Shown here: piece by piece, positions 18,566 to 27,625 of the stretch
Position numbering within the stretch: the stretch's first letter is position 1
How the letters are laid out: each line of letters opens with the position of its first letter
Source of the DNA: Allobosea sp. Leaf344
Lineage (GTDB): Bacteria; Pseudomonadota; Alphaproteobacteria; Rhizobiales; Beijerinckiaceae
Assembly (NCBI RefSeq): GCF_001426225.1
Contig: NZ_LMRT01000014.1
Span: forward strand, 455,861-519,860
Direction: 5' to 3'
Length of the DNA: 64,000 bases
Position numbers and translations under genes: made by a program
The notes under the pieces: generated by a model
Databases searched by the model: none
What the model was told of the DNA's origin: nothing
What the model saw: the letters and a program-made list of their open reading frames with translations, nothing else

Positions 18566-20680
18566 TCAGCCGGCGCGCAGGAGCCGGACGGCGACGTCGC
18601 GCTCGAACAGATAGAGCAGGGTCCGCACCGCCTGGCCGCGCGGGCTGTCGAGCTGCGGGTCGCGCTCGATCAGCAGCCGCGCATCGTCGCGCGCCGCGGC
18701 GAGCAGGTCGCCATCGGTCTCCGGCCGCGCGATCCGCCAGTCCGGCGAGCCGGACTGCCTGGTGCCGAGCACCTCGCCCTCGCCGCGCAGGCGCAGATCC
18801 TCTTCCGCGATCCGGAACCCGTCCTCCGTCTCGCGCATGATGCCGAGCCGCGCTTCCGCCACCGGGCCGAGCGGGCCCTTGTAGAGCAGCAGGCAGGTCG
18901 AGGCGGCGGAGCCGCGCCCGATCCGCCCGCGCAGCTGGTGCAGCTGGGCGAGGCCGAAGCGCTCGGCATGTTCGATGACCATGACGCTGGCATTGGGCAC
19001 GTCGACGCCGACTTCGATCACCGTGGTCGCGACCAGGATGCGGCTGCGGCCGGCGACGAAATCGGCCATCGCCTGGTCCTTGTCGCGGCCGGGCATCTGG
19101 CCGTGGAGCAGGCCGACCTTGTCGCCGAACAGCTGCTGCAGCGCCTCGGAGCGTTCCTGCGCCGCGGCGACGTCGAGCGTGTCGGATTCCTGCACCAGCG
19201 GGCAGACCCAATAGATCTGGGCGCCGGCGGCGACCGCGCGCCCGACCCCGGCGACCACCTCCTCATAGCGGTCGAGCGAGATCACCTTGGTGGCGATCGG
19301 CTTGCGTCCGGCCGGCTTTTCCGAAAGCACCGAGACGTCCATGTCGCCGAACCAGGTCAGGGCCAGCGTGCGCGGGATCGGCGTCGCCGTCATCACCAGG
19401 ATATCGACCGCCTCGCCCTTGGATCCGAGCAGCAGCCGCTGATGCACGCCGAAACGGTGCTGTTCGTCGACGATGGCCAGAGCGAGATCGCGGAAGGCGA
19501 CGCCCTCCTGGAACAGCGCATGGGTGCCGACGGCGATGTCGATGCGGCCATCGGCCAGCCCCTCCAGCACCTGCCGGCGGCCCGGCCCCTTCTCGCGCCC
19601 CGTGAGCAACGCGAGTTGCAGCCCGGCTTTTGCTGCGAGCGGCGCCAGCCGTTCGGCATGCTGGCGCGCCAGGATCTCCGTCGGCGCCATCAGCACGGAT
19701 TGCCGCCCGGCCTCGGCGGCCGCCGCCATGGCCATCAGCGCCACCACCGTCTTGCCGGAACCGACATCGCCCTGCAGCAGGCGCAGCATGCGCTCCGGCT
19801 TCTCCATATCGTCATGGATGTCGGCGATGGCCTGGCGCTGGCCGTCGGTGAGGGTGAAGGGTAGGGCGCTCTCCAGGGCGCGGCGAATCTGCCCGTCCCC
19901 GGAGGTGGCGCGGCCGGCCGCCTTCTTCTGCTGGCGGCGCACCAGAGCGAGCGCGATCTGGCTCGCCAGCAATTCGTCATAGGCGACACGCCGGCGCATC
20001 ACCGTGTCGCCCTCGACCGCCTTGGCATCGGCCGGCTGGTGCAGCGCCTGCATCGCCTCCCGGAAGGGCGGGAAACCGCTCCGCGCCAGGAAGGCCTCGT
20101 CCTGCCATTCCGCGAGATCGGGGCAGCGCTCGGCGGCGGCGGCGACGATCCGCCCCATCACCCGCGGCCCGATGCCTTCCGTCAGCCCGTAGACCGGCTC
20201 GAAACTCGGCATCGTCGCGGCCAGCTTGGGCTCGAGCAGACGCTCGGGATGGACCATCTGGCGCATCCCCTCCCAGAGTTCCAGCTTGCCGGAAATGATG
20301 CGGTAGGCCCCGATCGGCAGGGTCTGGAGCAGATGCCGGACATCGGCGTGGAAGAAGACGAGCGTCACGTCGCCGCTCTCGTCCTCGACCACGATCCGGT
20401 AGGGCGCCTTGCCCTTGCCGGGCGGCGGCGGCCTGTGCTCGGCGATGCGCGCGGCGAAGGTCGCGACATCGCCGATCGGCGCTTCCGCGATGCTGGGGCT
20501 AGGCCGCCTGTCGATGGCCCCGCTGGGCAGATGGAACAGCAGATCGATGACCCGCGCGCCGCGCAGCTCGTCGCCCAGGAACTTGTCCAGCAGCTTTCCG
20601 AGCTTCGGCCCGACGCCCGACAGGGTCGTCACCGGGGCGAATAGCGGGTCGAGCGTCGTCGGGCGCAAGTGGGCTCTCAA
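18566..20680 (-). CDS. recG: ATP-dependent DNA helicase RecG
   Basis: This helicase of about 700 residues reverses stalled replication forks and branch-migrates junctions. The N-terminal wedge domain (GVGPKLGKLLDKFL, OB fold to about 170) precedes helicase motifs: Walker A GDVGSGKT at 304-311, DEQH in IVDEQHRFGVHQR, TATPIPRTL, and the C-terminal RGRIGRG. No ATG fits. TTG at 20680 (MRAHLRPTTL) and TTG at 20668 (giving MRPTTLDPLF, more like relatives) are both possible; I report the longer form. It is divergent from sdhE. Confidence 0.93.
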   Translation of the reverse strand: MRAHLRPTTLDPLFAPVTTLSGVGPKLGKLLDKFLGDELRGARVIDLLFHLPSGAIDRRPSPSIAEAPIGDVATFAARIAEHRPPPPGKGKAPYRIVVEDESGDVTLVFFHADVRHLLQTLPIGAYRIISGKLELWEGMRQMVHPERLLEPKLAATMPSFEPVYGLTEGIGPRVMGRIVAAAAERCPDLAEWQDEAFLARSGFPPFREAMQALHQPADAKAVEGDTVMRRRVAYDELLASQIALALVRRQQKKAAGRATSGDGQIRRALESALPFTLTDGQRQAIADIHDDMEKPERMLRLLQGDVGSGKTVVALMAMAAAAEAGRQSVLMAPTEILARQHAERLAPLAAKAGLQLALLTGREKGPGRRQVLEGLADGRIDIAVGTHALFQEGVAFRDLALAIVDEQHRFGVHQRLLLGSKGEAVDILVMTATPIPRTLALTWFGDMDVSVLSEKPAGRKPIATKVISLDRYEEVVAGVGRAVAAGAQIYWVCPLVQESDTLDVAAAQERSEALQQLFGDKVGLLHGQMPGRDKDQAMADFVAGRSRILVATTVIEVGVDVPNASVMVIEHAERFGLAQLHQLRGRIGRGSAASTCLLLYKGPLGPVAEARLGIMRETEDGFRIAEEDLRLRGEGEVLGTRQSGSPDWRIARPETDGDLLAAARDDARLLIERDPQLDSPRGQAVRTLLYLFERDVAVRLLRAG

Positions 20681-20719
20681 GCCTTTGTCAGGAGTGCGAA
20701 AATTTGCGGCGGCCCGGCG

Positions 20720-20748
20720 CTGACTTCGGCGGGTACCGACGCTATATA
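20720..20748 (+). promoter_or_regulatory. Candidate promoter for sdhE
   Basis: CTGACT (20720-20725) and TATATA (20743-20748) are separated by 17 nt in the recG-sdhE divergent spacer, 65 nt upstream of the sdhE ATG. The minus-10 match is good, the minus-35 moderate. Confidence 0.4.
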
Positions 20749-20812
20749 GCCCGCAACGGCAGGCTCCGCGACGGGGCCGGCCCTCTCGTCATGGCCCTGT
20801 CCCGAGGTTTTC

Positions 20813-21109
20813 ATGTCAGGCTCGACCCGCACCAGTGCCGATCTCGACCCACGCCGGCGCAAGATCCTGTTCCGCTCCTGGCATCGCGGCATGCGCGAGA
20901 ACGACCTGATCATGGGCCGTTTCGCCGATGCCGAGATCGGCACGATGAGCGAGGAGGAACTCGACGAGTTCGAGCGCCTGATCGAGGTGCTCGATCGCGA
21001 TCTGCTGAGCTGGATCACCGGCGAGGCTCAGGTGCCGGACAATTACGACAGCGCGATCTTTCGGCGGCTGAAGGCGTTCCACCATCACGGCAAGCCGATC
21101 CACGTCTAG
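20813..21109 (+). CDS. sdhE: FAD assembly factor SdhE (succinate dehydrogenase flavinylation)
   Basis: This 98-residue protein helps attach FAD covalently to the SdhA subunit of succinate dehydrogenase. The diagnostic RGxxE motif is RGMRE at residues 25-29, within FRSWHRGMREND. Acidic helices containing EEELDEFERLIEVLDRDLL follow, also typical, then the FRRLKAF end. It lies between recG and mfd, the usual alphaproteobacterial neighbourhood, and in the direction of mfd (148 nt gap). Confidence 0.93.
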   Translation: MSGSTRTSADLDPRRRKILFRSWHRGMRENDLIMGRFADAEIGTMSEEELDEFERLIEVLDRDLLSWITGEAQVPDNYDSAIFRRLKAFHHHGKPIHV

Positions 21110-21257
21110 GGCCGTCGCCCTGCCATCACCCCAGCCCTCATCCGCGGGCAGCGCCGCAGGCGCGCCGCGCGGGTGATCCATCCATGCGAGCCTCCCCCGC
21201 GAGCCGCCGGCGCGGCGTCCGGGCAGGGGGCTCGAGCAGCAATGTCTGACCCGTCCG

Positions 21258-24200
21258 ATGAGCATTCCGCCTCCCGCCCAGCTCGCCAAGCCGCAGCTCG
21301 ACCGCGTTCTCGATGCGCTGAACCGCGGCGACAAGCCCGTCCTGGCCAGCGTACCCGACGGTTTCGACGCGCTCGTTCTGGCCGATCTGACCCGCGCCCG
21401 GGCCAGAAAGGCCGACGGCGCGGCGATGCTCGTCTTCGTCGCGCGCGATCCGCAGCGGCTGCAGGTGCTGGAGAACGCACTGCAATTCGTCGCGCCCGAC
21501 CTCGAGATCGTCTCCTTCCCCGGCTGGGACTGCCAGCCCTATGATCGTGTCTCGCCGGCTCCGAGCCTCGTCGCGCATCGCATGACGACGCTGTCGCGGC
21601 TCGCCAAGACCAAATCCGGCGACCGGCCCCGTCTGCTGCTGACGACGGTCGATGCGGCGCTGCAGCGCGTGCCGGCCTTCTCGAAGGTCGCCTCGGAGAG
21701 CTTTTCGGCCGCGCCCGGCAATATGGTCGATACCGAGCAGCTCGCCCGCTGGCTCGACATGAACGGCTATCTCCGCACGTCGACGGTGCGCGAGACCGGC
21801 GAGTTCGCGGTGCGCGGCGGCATCGTCGACCTGTTCCCGCCCGGCATGCCGGCCCCGATCCGGCTGGATTTCTTCGGCGACACGCTGGAATCGATCCGCA
21901 CCTTCGATCCCGAGACGCAGCGCACCACCGGCCAGATGCGGGGGCTCGACCTCGTGCCGATGTCGGAAGCGCAGATGACGAGCGAAAGCATCAAGCGCTT
22001 TCGCCAGAACTATATCGCCAGCTTCGGCACGCCCGGCCGCGACGACACGCTGTACGAGGCGGTGAGCGAGGGGCGGCGCCCGGCCGGGCTGGAGCATTGG
22101 CTGCCGCTGCTGGCCGAGCGGCTCGACACGCTCTTCACCTATCTGCCGGATGTGCCGCTCGTCCTCGACGCGCAGGTCGAGGATGCGGTCGGCGAGCGGA
22201 TCAGCCTGATCAAGGATTATTACGACGCGCGCAAGGCGGCCTTGGACCAGCCCTCAGCCGGCGGCGCGCCCTATAAGCCGCTGCCTCCCGATGCTCTGTA
22301 TCTCTCGCCGAAGGATTGGCGGGCCGTTCTGGACCAGTCCGGCGTGGCTGCGCTGACGCCGTTCCAGCTGCCCGACAGCGAGGGCAAGCTGATCATCGAT
22401 CTCGGCGCGCGACAGGGCCGCAGCTTCGAGGCCGAGCGCGCCGACAATGCCAGCAGCGTCTTCGACGCCGCGGTCGCGCATGTGAAGGCGCTGCAGGCCG
22501 ATGGCCGCAGGGTCATCCTGGCCTCGTGGTCGGAAGGCTCGCGCGAGCGGCTGGCGCATGTGCTGGCCGATCACGGGCTGAAGACGGTGCAGGCCACAGG
22601 CTCGCTGCGCGCCGCCTTCGATCTCAAGCCCGGCACCACCGCGCTCGCGGTCTGGGGCTTCGAGAGCGGCTTCGAGGCCGGCAAGCTCGCGGTGATCGGC
22701 GAGCAGGACATTCTGGGCGACCGGCTGGTGCGGCCGCGCAGGAAGACGCGGCGGCCGCAGGATTTCATCGCGGAACTCTCCTCGCTGTCGCCGGGCGATC
22801 TCGTCGTCCATGTCGATCACGGCATCGGCCGGTTCATCGGGCTGCAGTCGATCACGGCCGCCGGGGCGCCGCATGATTGTCTCGAGATCCATTACGCCGG
22901 CGACGCGAAGCTCTTCCTGCCCGTCGAGAACATCGAGCTGCTGTCGCGCTACGGCTCCGAGGATACCGAGGTCGCGCTGGACCGGCTCGGCGGCGGCGGC
23001 TGGCAGGCCCGCAAGGCCAAGCTGAAGCAGCGCATCCGCGAGATGGCGAGCAAGCTCATCGCCATCGCGGCCCAGCGGACCATGCGGGAGGCGCCGCGCC
23101 TGATCCCGCAGGAGGGGCTCTATGACGAGTTCTGCGCGCGTTTCCCGTTCGAGGAAACCGAGGACCAGCAGAACACCATCGACGCCGTGCTCGACGACAT
23201 GGCGGCGGGCCGCCCGATGGACCGGCTGGTCTGCGGCGATGTCGGCTTCGGCAAGACCGAGGTCGCGCTGCGCGCCGCCTTCGCCTGTGCGCTCAACGGC
23301 AAGCAGGTCGCCGTGGTGGTACCCACCACGCTGCTCGCCCGCCAGCACTACCGGAATTTCGCGGACCGCTTCAAAGGCCTGCCGGTGCAGGTCGGCCAGG
23401 CCTCGCGCTTCGTGCCGGCCGCCGAGCTGAAGGCGGTCAAGCAGGGCATCAGGGACGGCACGATGGACATCGTGGTCGGCACCCATGCGCTGCTCGGCAA
23501 GGGCGTGGAGTTCAAGGATCTCGGCCTCGTCATCGTCGATGAGGAGCAGCATTTCGGCGTCAGCCACAAGGAGCGGCTGAAGGAGTTCCGGGCCGAGGTG
23601 CATATGCTGACCCTGTCCGCCACGCCGATCCCGCGTACGCTGCAGCTCGCCATGACCGGCGTGCGCGAGCTCTCGATCATCGCGACGCCGCCCGTCGACC
23701 GGCTGGCCGTGCGCACCTTCGTGACGCCGTTCGATCCGCTGATCGTGCGCGAGGCCTTGCTGCGCGAGCGCTATCGCGGCGGGCGCAGCTTCTATGTCGT
23801 GCCGCGGATCGAGGATCTCGCCGAGGTCAAGGATTTCCTCGACAAGCAGGTGCCGGAGGCCAAGGTCGGCATCGCCCATGGCCAGATGGCCGCCGGCCAG
23901 CTCGAGGATGTGATGACCGCCTTCTATGACGGTCAGTACGACGTGCTGCTCTCGACGACGATCGTCGAATCCGGGCTCGACATTCCGACCGCCAATACGC
24001 TGATCGTGCACCGCGCCGACATGTTCGGACTGGCACAGCTTTACCAGCTGCGCGGCCGCGTCGGCCGCTCCAAGGTACGGGCCTATGCGCTCTTCACCAT
24101 GCCGGCGAACCGCAAGCTGACCGAACAGGCCGAGCGCCGCCTGAAGGTGCTGCAGTCGCTGGATACGCTGGGTGCCGGCTTCCAGCTCGCCAGCCATGAT

Positions 24201-24806
24201 CTCGACATCCGCGGCGCTGGCAACCTGCTCGGCGACGAGCAGTCCGGCCATATCAAGGAGGTAGGCTACGAGCTCTACCAGCAGATGCTGGAGGAGGCGG
24301 TGGCCCAGCTCAAGGCGGGCGTCGACATCGTCGCGGAGAGCCAATGGTCGCCGACCATCCAGATCGGCGCGCCGGTGATGATCCCGGAGCATTACATCGC
24401 CGATCTCACGCTGCGGCTGACGCTCTACAAGCGGCTCTCGACGCTGGCGGAGGATAGCGACATCCAGTCCTTCGGGGCCGAGCTCGTCGACCGTTTCGGC
24501 CCCTTGCCGGAGGAGGTGCAGCAGCTCCTGGAGATCGTGACGATCAAGGCGCTCTGCCGGCGCGCCAATGTCGAGAAGGTCGAGGCCGGGCCGAAGGGCA
24601 TCATCATCTCCTTCCGCGACAATGAATTCGCCAATCCCGAAGGCCTCGTCGGTTACGTCGCCAAGCAGGGCACGCTGGCCAAGGTGCGGCCGGACATGCG
24701 CGTCGTCTTCATCGACGATTTCGAGACGGCCGAGGACAGGCTGAAGGGCACGCGGAGGCTGTTGACCGACCTCGCCCGCATCGCCGAGCGCAAGAAGGCG
24801 GGGTAG
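21258..24806 (+). CDS. mfd: Transcription-repair coupling factor
   Basis: This 1182-residue translocase removes RNA polymerase stalled at DNA damage and recruits UvrA. Domains in order: an N-terminal UvrB-homology region (about 1-350), the RNA-polymerase interaction domain at about 505-580 with GDLVVHVDHGIGRFIGL, the superfamily 2 helicase core with Walker A GDVGFGKT near residue 660 and DEEQ in VIVDEEQHFGVSHKE near 761, the TATPIPRTLQLAMTG motif, and the TRCF C-terminal domain. The length is normal. The ATG at 21258 follows a purine-poor leader, so expression may depend on readthrough from sdhE. Confidence 0.97.
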   Translation: MSIPPPAQLAKPQLDRVLDALNRGDKPVLASVPDGFDALVLADLTRARARKADGAAMLVFVARDPQRLQVLENALQFVAPDLEIVSFPGWDCQPYDRVSPAPSLVAHRMTTLSRLAKTKSGDRPRLLLTTVDAALQRVPAFSKVASESFSAAPGNMVDTEQLARWLDMNGYLRTSTVRETGEFAVRGGIVDLFPPGMPAPIRLDFFGDTLESIRTFDPETQRTTGQMRGLDLVPMSEAQMTSESIKRFRQNYIASFGTPGRDDTLYEAVSEGRRPAGLEHWLPLLAERLDTLFTYLPDVPLVLDAQVEDAVGERISLIKDYYDARKAALDQPSAGGAPYKPLPPDALYLSPKDWRAVLDQSGVAALTPFQLPDSEGKLIIDLGARQGRSFEAERADNASSVFDAAVAHVKALQADGRRVILASWSEGSRERLAHVLADHGLKTVQATGSLRAAFDLKPGTTALAVWGFESGFEAGKLAVIGEQDILGDRLVRPRRKTRRPQDFIAELSSLSPGDLVVHVDHGIGRFIGLQSITAAGAPHDCLEIHYAGDAKLFLPVENIELLSRYGSEDTEVALDRLGGGGWQARKAKLKQRIREMASKLIAIAAQRTMREAPRLIPQEGLYDEFCARFPFEETEDQQNTIDAVLDDMAAGRPMDRLVCGDVGFGKTEVALRAAFACALNGKQVAVVVPTTLLARQHYRNFADRFKGLPVQVGQASRFVPAAELKAVKQGIRDGTMDIVVGTHALLGKGVEFKDLGLVIVDEEQHFGVSHKERLKEFRAEVHMLTLSATPIPRTLQLAMTGVRELSIIATPPVDRLAVRTFVTPFDPLIVREALLRERYRGGRSFYVVPRIEDLAEVKDFLDKQVPEAKVGIAHGQMAAGQLEDVMTAFYDGQYDVLLSTTIVESGLDIPTANTLIVHRADMFGLAQLYQLRGRVGRSKVRAYALFTMPANRKLTEQAERRLKVLQSLDTLGAGFQLASHDLDIRGAGNLLGDEQSGHIKEVGYELYQQMLEEAVAQLKAGVDIVAESQWSPTIQIGAPVMIPEHYIADLTLRLTLYKRLSTLAEDSDIQSFGAELVDRFGPLPEEVQQLLEIVTIKALCRRANVEKVEAGPKGIIISFRDNEFANPEGLVGYVAKQGTLAKVRPDMRVVFIDDFETAEDRLKGTRRLLTDLARIAERKKAG

Positions 24807-24971
24807 CCGGACGGGCGGCCGGGGCACGCGAACGCGGCTGCGCCGCAAAGGTTCCCGGCCGCAGCGCAGTCATCCACAGCTTTCAGCGCCGGATGCTTTT
24901 GCGCTGCAACAGAGATGACATGATGGCGGGGAAGGCAACGGCGAATCACGCGTCCACGAGGCTTCACGCCA

Positions 24972-25181
24972 ATGGTCAAAATCCTGCTGCTGATTTCGTA
25001 TCTGATGACGACGGGCGACGTGCTCTATGATCTGCGCGAGCTGCAGGTCGAAGACCTCACCTCGTGCCGCTCCTATGCGAAATCCCTGGCGAAGCAGGAT
25101 TTGCCGGAGCATGTCCGGGACATGCACGTGCAATGTCTCGGTGCCGATCTGAAGCCGCTGCGCGGCGCCCGCGGGGCCTGA
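24972..25181 (+). CDS. Small unrecognised protein, 69 residues
   Basis: This small protein opens MVKILLLISYLMTTGDVLYD, a short hydrophobic N-terminus that could be a signal peptide or a single membrane segment. A hydrophilic part with two cysteines (C33 in LTSCRSYA and C55 in HVQCLGADL) follows. Codon third positions are mostly G or C. The spacing of the cysteines suggests a disulfide if exported. It is convergent with the M15-type gene (10 nt between stops) and 165 nt after mfd. I cannot name a family. Confidence 0.55.
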   Translation: MVKILLLISYLMTTGDVLYDLRELQVEDLTSCRSYAKSLAKQDLPEHVRDMHVQCLGADLKPLRGARGA

Positions 25182-25191
25182 GGGGCGCCCC

Positions 25192-25848
25192 TCACCAGGG
25201 CCGATGCGGCCCGGTGTCGATATGCAGGATGCCGTTCCAGTAGACCTTGTTGCCGCCGATGCCGGGCAGGGCCCGGGCGAAATCCAGCACGAGGCGTGGC
25301 CTCACACCGGGCACACGGAAATCCACCGCGTCGCAATTCTTGTGGTAGGAGCCGCGCCGCGCCCGCCAGGCGGGCCGCCAGGTCGAGGTCACCTTCACCG
25401 CGCCGAAGCGGGCCGAGACCTTGTCCAGCGCCGTTTTGAGCGCGGCGGGCAGGCAGGCGAGCGAGGTGCCGGGATCGGTCGAGATTCCCGGGCGCTCGGG
25501 CTTCTCGTCGGGATCGAAATCCGGCTCGGCCCCGGCCTTCTGCCCCGGCGCCAGCTGCCGCCATTCCGGGCCGTGATCCTCCTCCGGCTCGGCGACGGCG
25601 GGCGAGTCCGGCCCGGGCTGCGGCTGGCCGCCGGACGAGGCGGGCGGCACCACGGGGGCAGGGGGCGGGATGATGATCGCCGGCATCGGCGATGTCGCCA
25701 GGAGCTCCAGGTCGAAGGGCCGGGGTGGCGGCAGGGGCGCGAGCTGCGTCGTGCCCACCTGCGCGAAGGCCGAGCCGACGGGCAGGGCCGAGCCGACCGG
25801 GAAGGCGCCGGCCAGGGCCAGCACGCGAAGCAGGGAGACAGGCCTCAC
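25192..25848 (-). CDS. Secreted M15-type (D-Ala-D-Ala carboxypeptidase-like) protein
   Basis: This 218-residue protein has an N-terminal signal peptide (residues 1-30, ending SAFAQ), a Pro-rich linker (about 37-125) and a C-terminal domain with the zinc triad of peptidase M15 proteins: H169 and D176 in SYHKNCDAVDF and H209 in GILHIDTGPHRPW. Such proteins act on peptidoglycan cross-links, or have lost activity and bind walls; here all three metal ligands are present. The ATG at 25848 was used. It follows the HdeB-like gene by 3 nt in the same direction, so the two are probably cotranscribed. Confidence 0.82.
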   Translation of the reverse strand: MRPVSLLRVLALAGAFPVGSALPVGSAFAQVGTTQLAPLPPPRPFDLELLATSPMPAIIIPPPAPVVPPASSGGQPQPGPDSPAVAEPEEDHGPEWRQLAPGQKAGAEPDFDPDEKPERPGISTDPGTSLACLPAALKTALDKVSARFGAVKVTSTWRPAWRARRGSYHKNCDAVDFRVPGVRPRLVLDFARALPGIGGNKVYWNGILHIDTGPHRPW

Positions 25849-25851
25849 GCC

Positions 25852-26169
25852 TCAGGGTGCCGGCGTGGCCGGCATGAAGACGGCGCGCGATTCCGCGCTG
25901 ATCAGCGGCGCCTGCGGTGTCTTGGCGCAAAGCTCGCTCAAAGCGGCCGGCGCGGCCGCGACCCGGCCGAGATCGATCTCGGGCCGCTGCGCGCCGCCCG
26001 CGAAATAGCCGGCGAGCCAGAGCGAGAGCTGGCTGCGATCGGTCTCGCTCATCCCGGAGAAATCCGCACAGGTCGCGGCCAGCAGGTTGAGCTGCTGGGC
26101 GCCGGCCGGCATGGCCGATATGCAAGCCGCGATCGCCGGGACCAGGATGAATCGTGACAGCGGCGCCAT
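25852..26169 (-). CDS. HdeA/HdeB-family periplasmic protein
   Basis: This 105-residue protein has a signal peptide (residues about 1-25, ending GAQQ) and a short helical mature domain with two cysteines, C34 in ATCADFSGMS and C81 in LSELCAKTP. That is the layout of HdeA/HdeB acid-stress chaperones, where the pair forms a disulfide; LWLAGYFAGG in the middle is also family-like. It is the first gene of a two-gene unit with the M15-type protein. A role under acid or envelope stress is inference from the family. Confidence 0.72.
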   Translation of the reverse strand: MAPLSRFILVPAIAACISAMPAGAQQLNLLAATCADFSGMSETDRSQLSLWLAGYFAGGAQRPEIDLGRVAAAPAALSELCAKTPQAPLISAESRAVFMPATPAP

Positions 26170-26372
26170 GCGTTTCTCCGGAGCCGGGGCGCCGAAGGGG
26201 CGCGCCTCGAATCGGCCGCAGTGTGTCCCGGCTCGCCCGGCGCGGCCAGCGAAATGCGCGGGAAACCGCTAAAGGCCCCGGCCGTTGCGGAGCGATGCGG
26301 GGCAGGGCGCGGATTTCCCGCTCATCTGCGCCTGAATCAACCCCGTTACCCGATTGTGCGGCGCGGCGAACT

Positions 26373-26400
26373 CTTGCTTCATTCCAATGCAAGGGATAAT
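26373..26400 (+). promoter_or_regulatory. Candidate promoter of the nuo operon
   Basis: CTTGCT (26373-26378) and GATAAT (26395-26400) are separated by 16 nt, 50 nt upstream of the nuoA start. The spacer holds an inverted repeat, CTTGC (26373-26377) and GCAAG (26389-26393), which could be an operator over the promoter. The minus-10 match is five of six. Confidence 0.5.
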
Positions 26401-26449
26401 CGACTGACCAGCGCGCCGACGCCCGGCCGCGGGAAGAGGGGAAGACCTC

Positions 26450-26830
26450 ATGCAGACCCTCCAGGTGCCGTCCCTGCTCAATGATTACCTGCCGCTCGCC
26501 ATCTTCATCGGCGTATCGGGATTCATTGGCCTCGCCTTGCTGGTCGCGCCCTTCCTGATCGCCTATTCCCGGCCGGATGCGGAAAAGCTCTCCGCCTATG
26601 AATGCGGCTTCAACGCCTTCGACGATGCGCGCATGAAGTTCGACGTGCGCTTCTATCTCGTCGCCATCCTGTTCATCATCTTCGACCTGGAAGTCGCCTT
26701 CCTCTTCCCCTGGGCGGTCGCCTTCGGCACCCTGGGCTGGTACGGTTTCTGGTCGATGATGATCTTTCTCGGCGTTCTGACCGTCGGTTTCGTTTATGAA
26801 TGGCGCAAGGGCGCGCTGGAGTGGGACTAA
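26450..26830 (+). CDS. nuoA: NADH-quinone oxidoreductase subunit A
   Basis: This 126-residue subunit of the membrane arm of complex I has three transmembrane helices (about 14-36, 68-88 and 96-116). The family motif [21 protein letters not shown] (residues about 46-65, quoted in part) forms the quinone-site loop. It is the first gene of the nuo operon, and the ATG at 26450 follows GGGAAGAGGGGAAGACC, a strong ribosome site. nuoB begins 62 nt after the stop. Confidence 0.97.
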   Translation: MQTLQVPSLLNDYLPLAIFIGVSGFIGLALLVAPFLIAYSRPDAEKLSAYECGFNAFDDARMKFDVRFYLVAILFIIFDLEVAFLFPWAVAFGTLGWYGFWSMMIFLGVLTVGFVYEWRKGALEWD

Positions 26831-26892
26831 TCGTCCCATCCCGACGCGGGTCTTGAATTCCTATCTCACGGGAATTGGTTCACAAGGGTTCG

Positions 26893-27480
26893 ATGATGGC
26901 AGTTACAGCGATCGACCGCGGCAATCCGCTCGTCGCACCTGCGCCGAAAGGCCTGCTGGGTCCCGACGGGCAGCCGCTCGGCGCGCGTGATCCGTTCTTC
27001 CTGGAGATGAACAACGAGCTGGCGGACAAGGGTTTTCTCGTCACCGCCACCGACGACCTGATCAACTGGGCCCGGACCGGCTCGCTGATGTGGATGACCT
27101 TCGGCCTGGCCTGCTGCGCGGTCGAGATGATGCAGCTGTCGATGCCGCGGTACGATGTCGAGCGTTTCGGCTTCGCGCCCCGCGCCAGCCCGCGCCAATC
27201 CGATGTGATGATCGTGGCGGGCACGCTGACCAACAAGATGGCTCCGGCCCTGCGCAAGGTCTATGACCAGATGCCGGAGCCGCGCTACGTCATCTCGATG
27301 GGCTCCTGCGCCAATGGCGGAGGCTATTATCATTACAGCTATTCGGTCGTGAGGGGCTGCGACCGCATCGTGCCGATCGACATCTATGTGCCGGGCTGCC
27401 CGCCCACGGCGGAAGCGCTGCTCTATGGCGTCCTGCTGCTGCAGAAGAAGATCCGGCGGACCGGGACGATCGAGCGATAG
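26893..27480 (+). CDS. nuoB: NADH-quinone oxidoreductase subunit B
   Basis: This 195-residue subunit holds the N2 iron-sulfur cluster, the last electron carrier before quinone. Cluster ligands are C74 and C75 in GLACCAVE, C139 in [10 protein letters not shown] and C169 in VPGCPPT. The frame is open from a TTG at 26875, but AAGGG just before the ATG at 26893 supports that start. The N-terminal extension before residue 50 is variable, as in relatives. A 145-nt spacer with a hairpin separates it from nuoC. Confidence 0.97.
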   Translation: MMAVTAIDRGNPLVAPAPKGLLGPDGQPLGARDPFFLEMNNELADKGFLVTATDDLINWARTGSLMWMTFGLACCAVEMMQLSMPRYDVERFGFAPRASPRQSDVMIVAGTLTNKMAPALRKVYDQMPEPRYVISMGSCANGGGYYHYSYSVVRGCDRIVPIDIYVPGCPPTAEALLYGVLLLQKKIRRTGTIER

Positions 27481-27531
27481 GACCCTCGCCCGGGGGTGAG
27501 CATCGCCCGGGGCGGGCGAAGCTGGGAGCCT

Positions 27532-27551
27532 GGAGCCCGCGAACGGGTTCC
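27532..27551 (+). repeat. Hairpin in the nuoB-nuoC spacer
   Basis: GGAGCCCG (27532-27539) pairs with CGGGTTCC (27544-27551), with one G-U pair, around a CGAA tetraloop. Just upstream TCGCCCG (27486-27492) and CGGGCGA (27513-27519) form a second stem. No T-run follows, so processing or stability rather than termination is likely. Confidence 0.45.
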
Positions 27552-27625
27552 GCGCGAAGGCTCCGACTATGGTCGGATTGAGGGCTGGCTCGCGCCGAAG
27601 CCTAGTAGGACGTGGTGGATTAGCG

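Noticed and set aside
22254-24848. An 864-codon minus-strand frame opposite mfd
   Set aside because: Shadow of mfd; no motif, no ribosome site, unusual composition.
26875-26892. TTG start for nuoB at 26875
   Set aside because: The ATG at 26893 has AAGGG at good distance; the extra six residues are not family-like.
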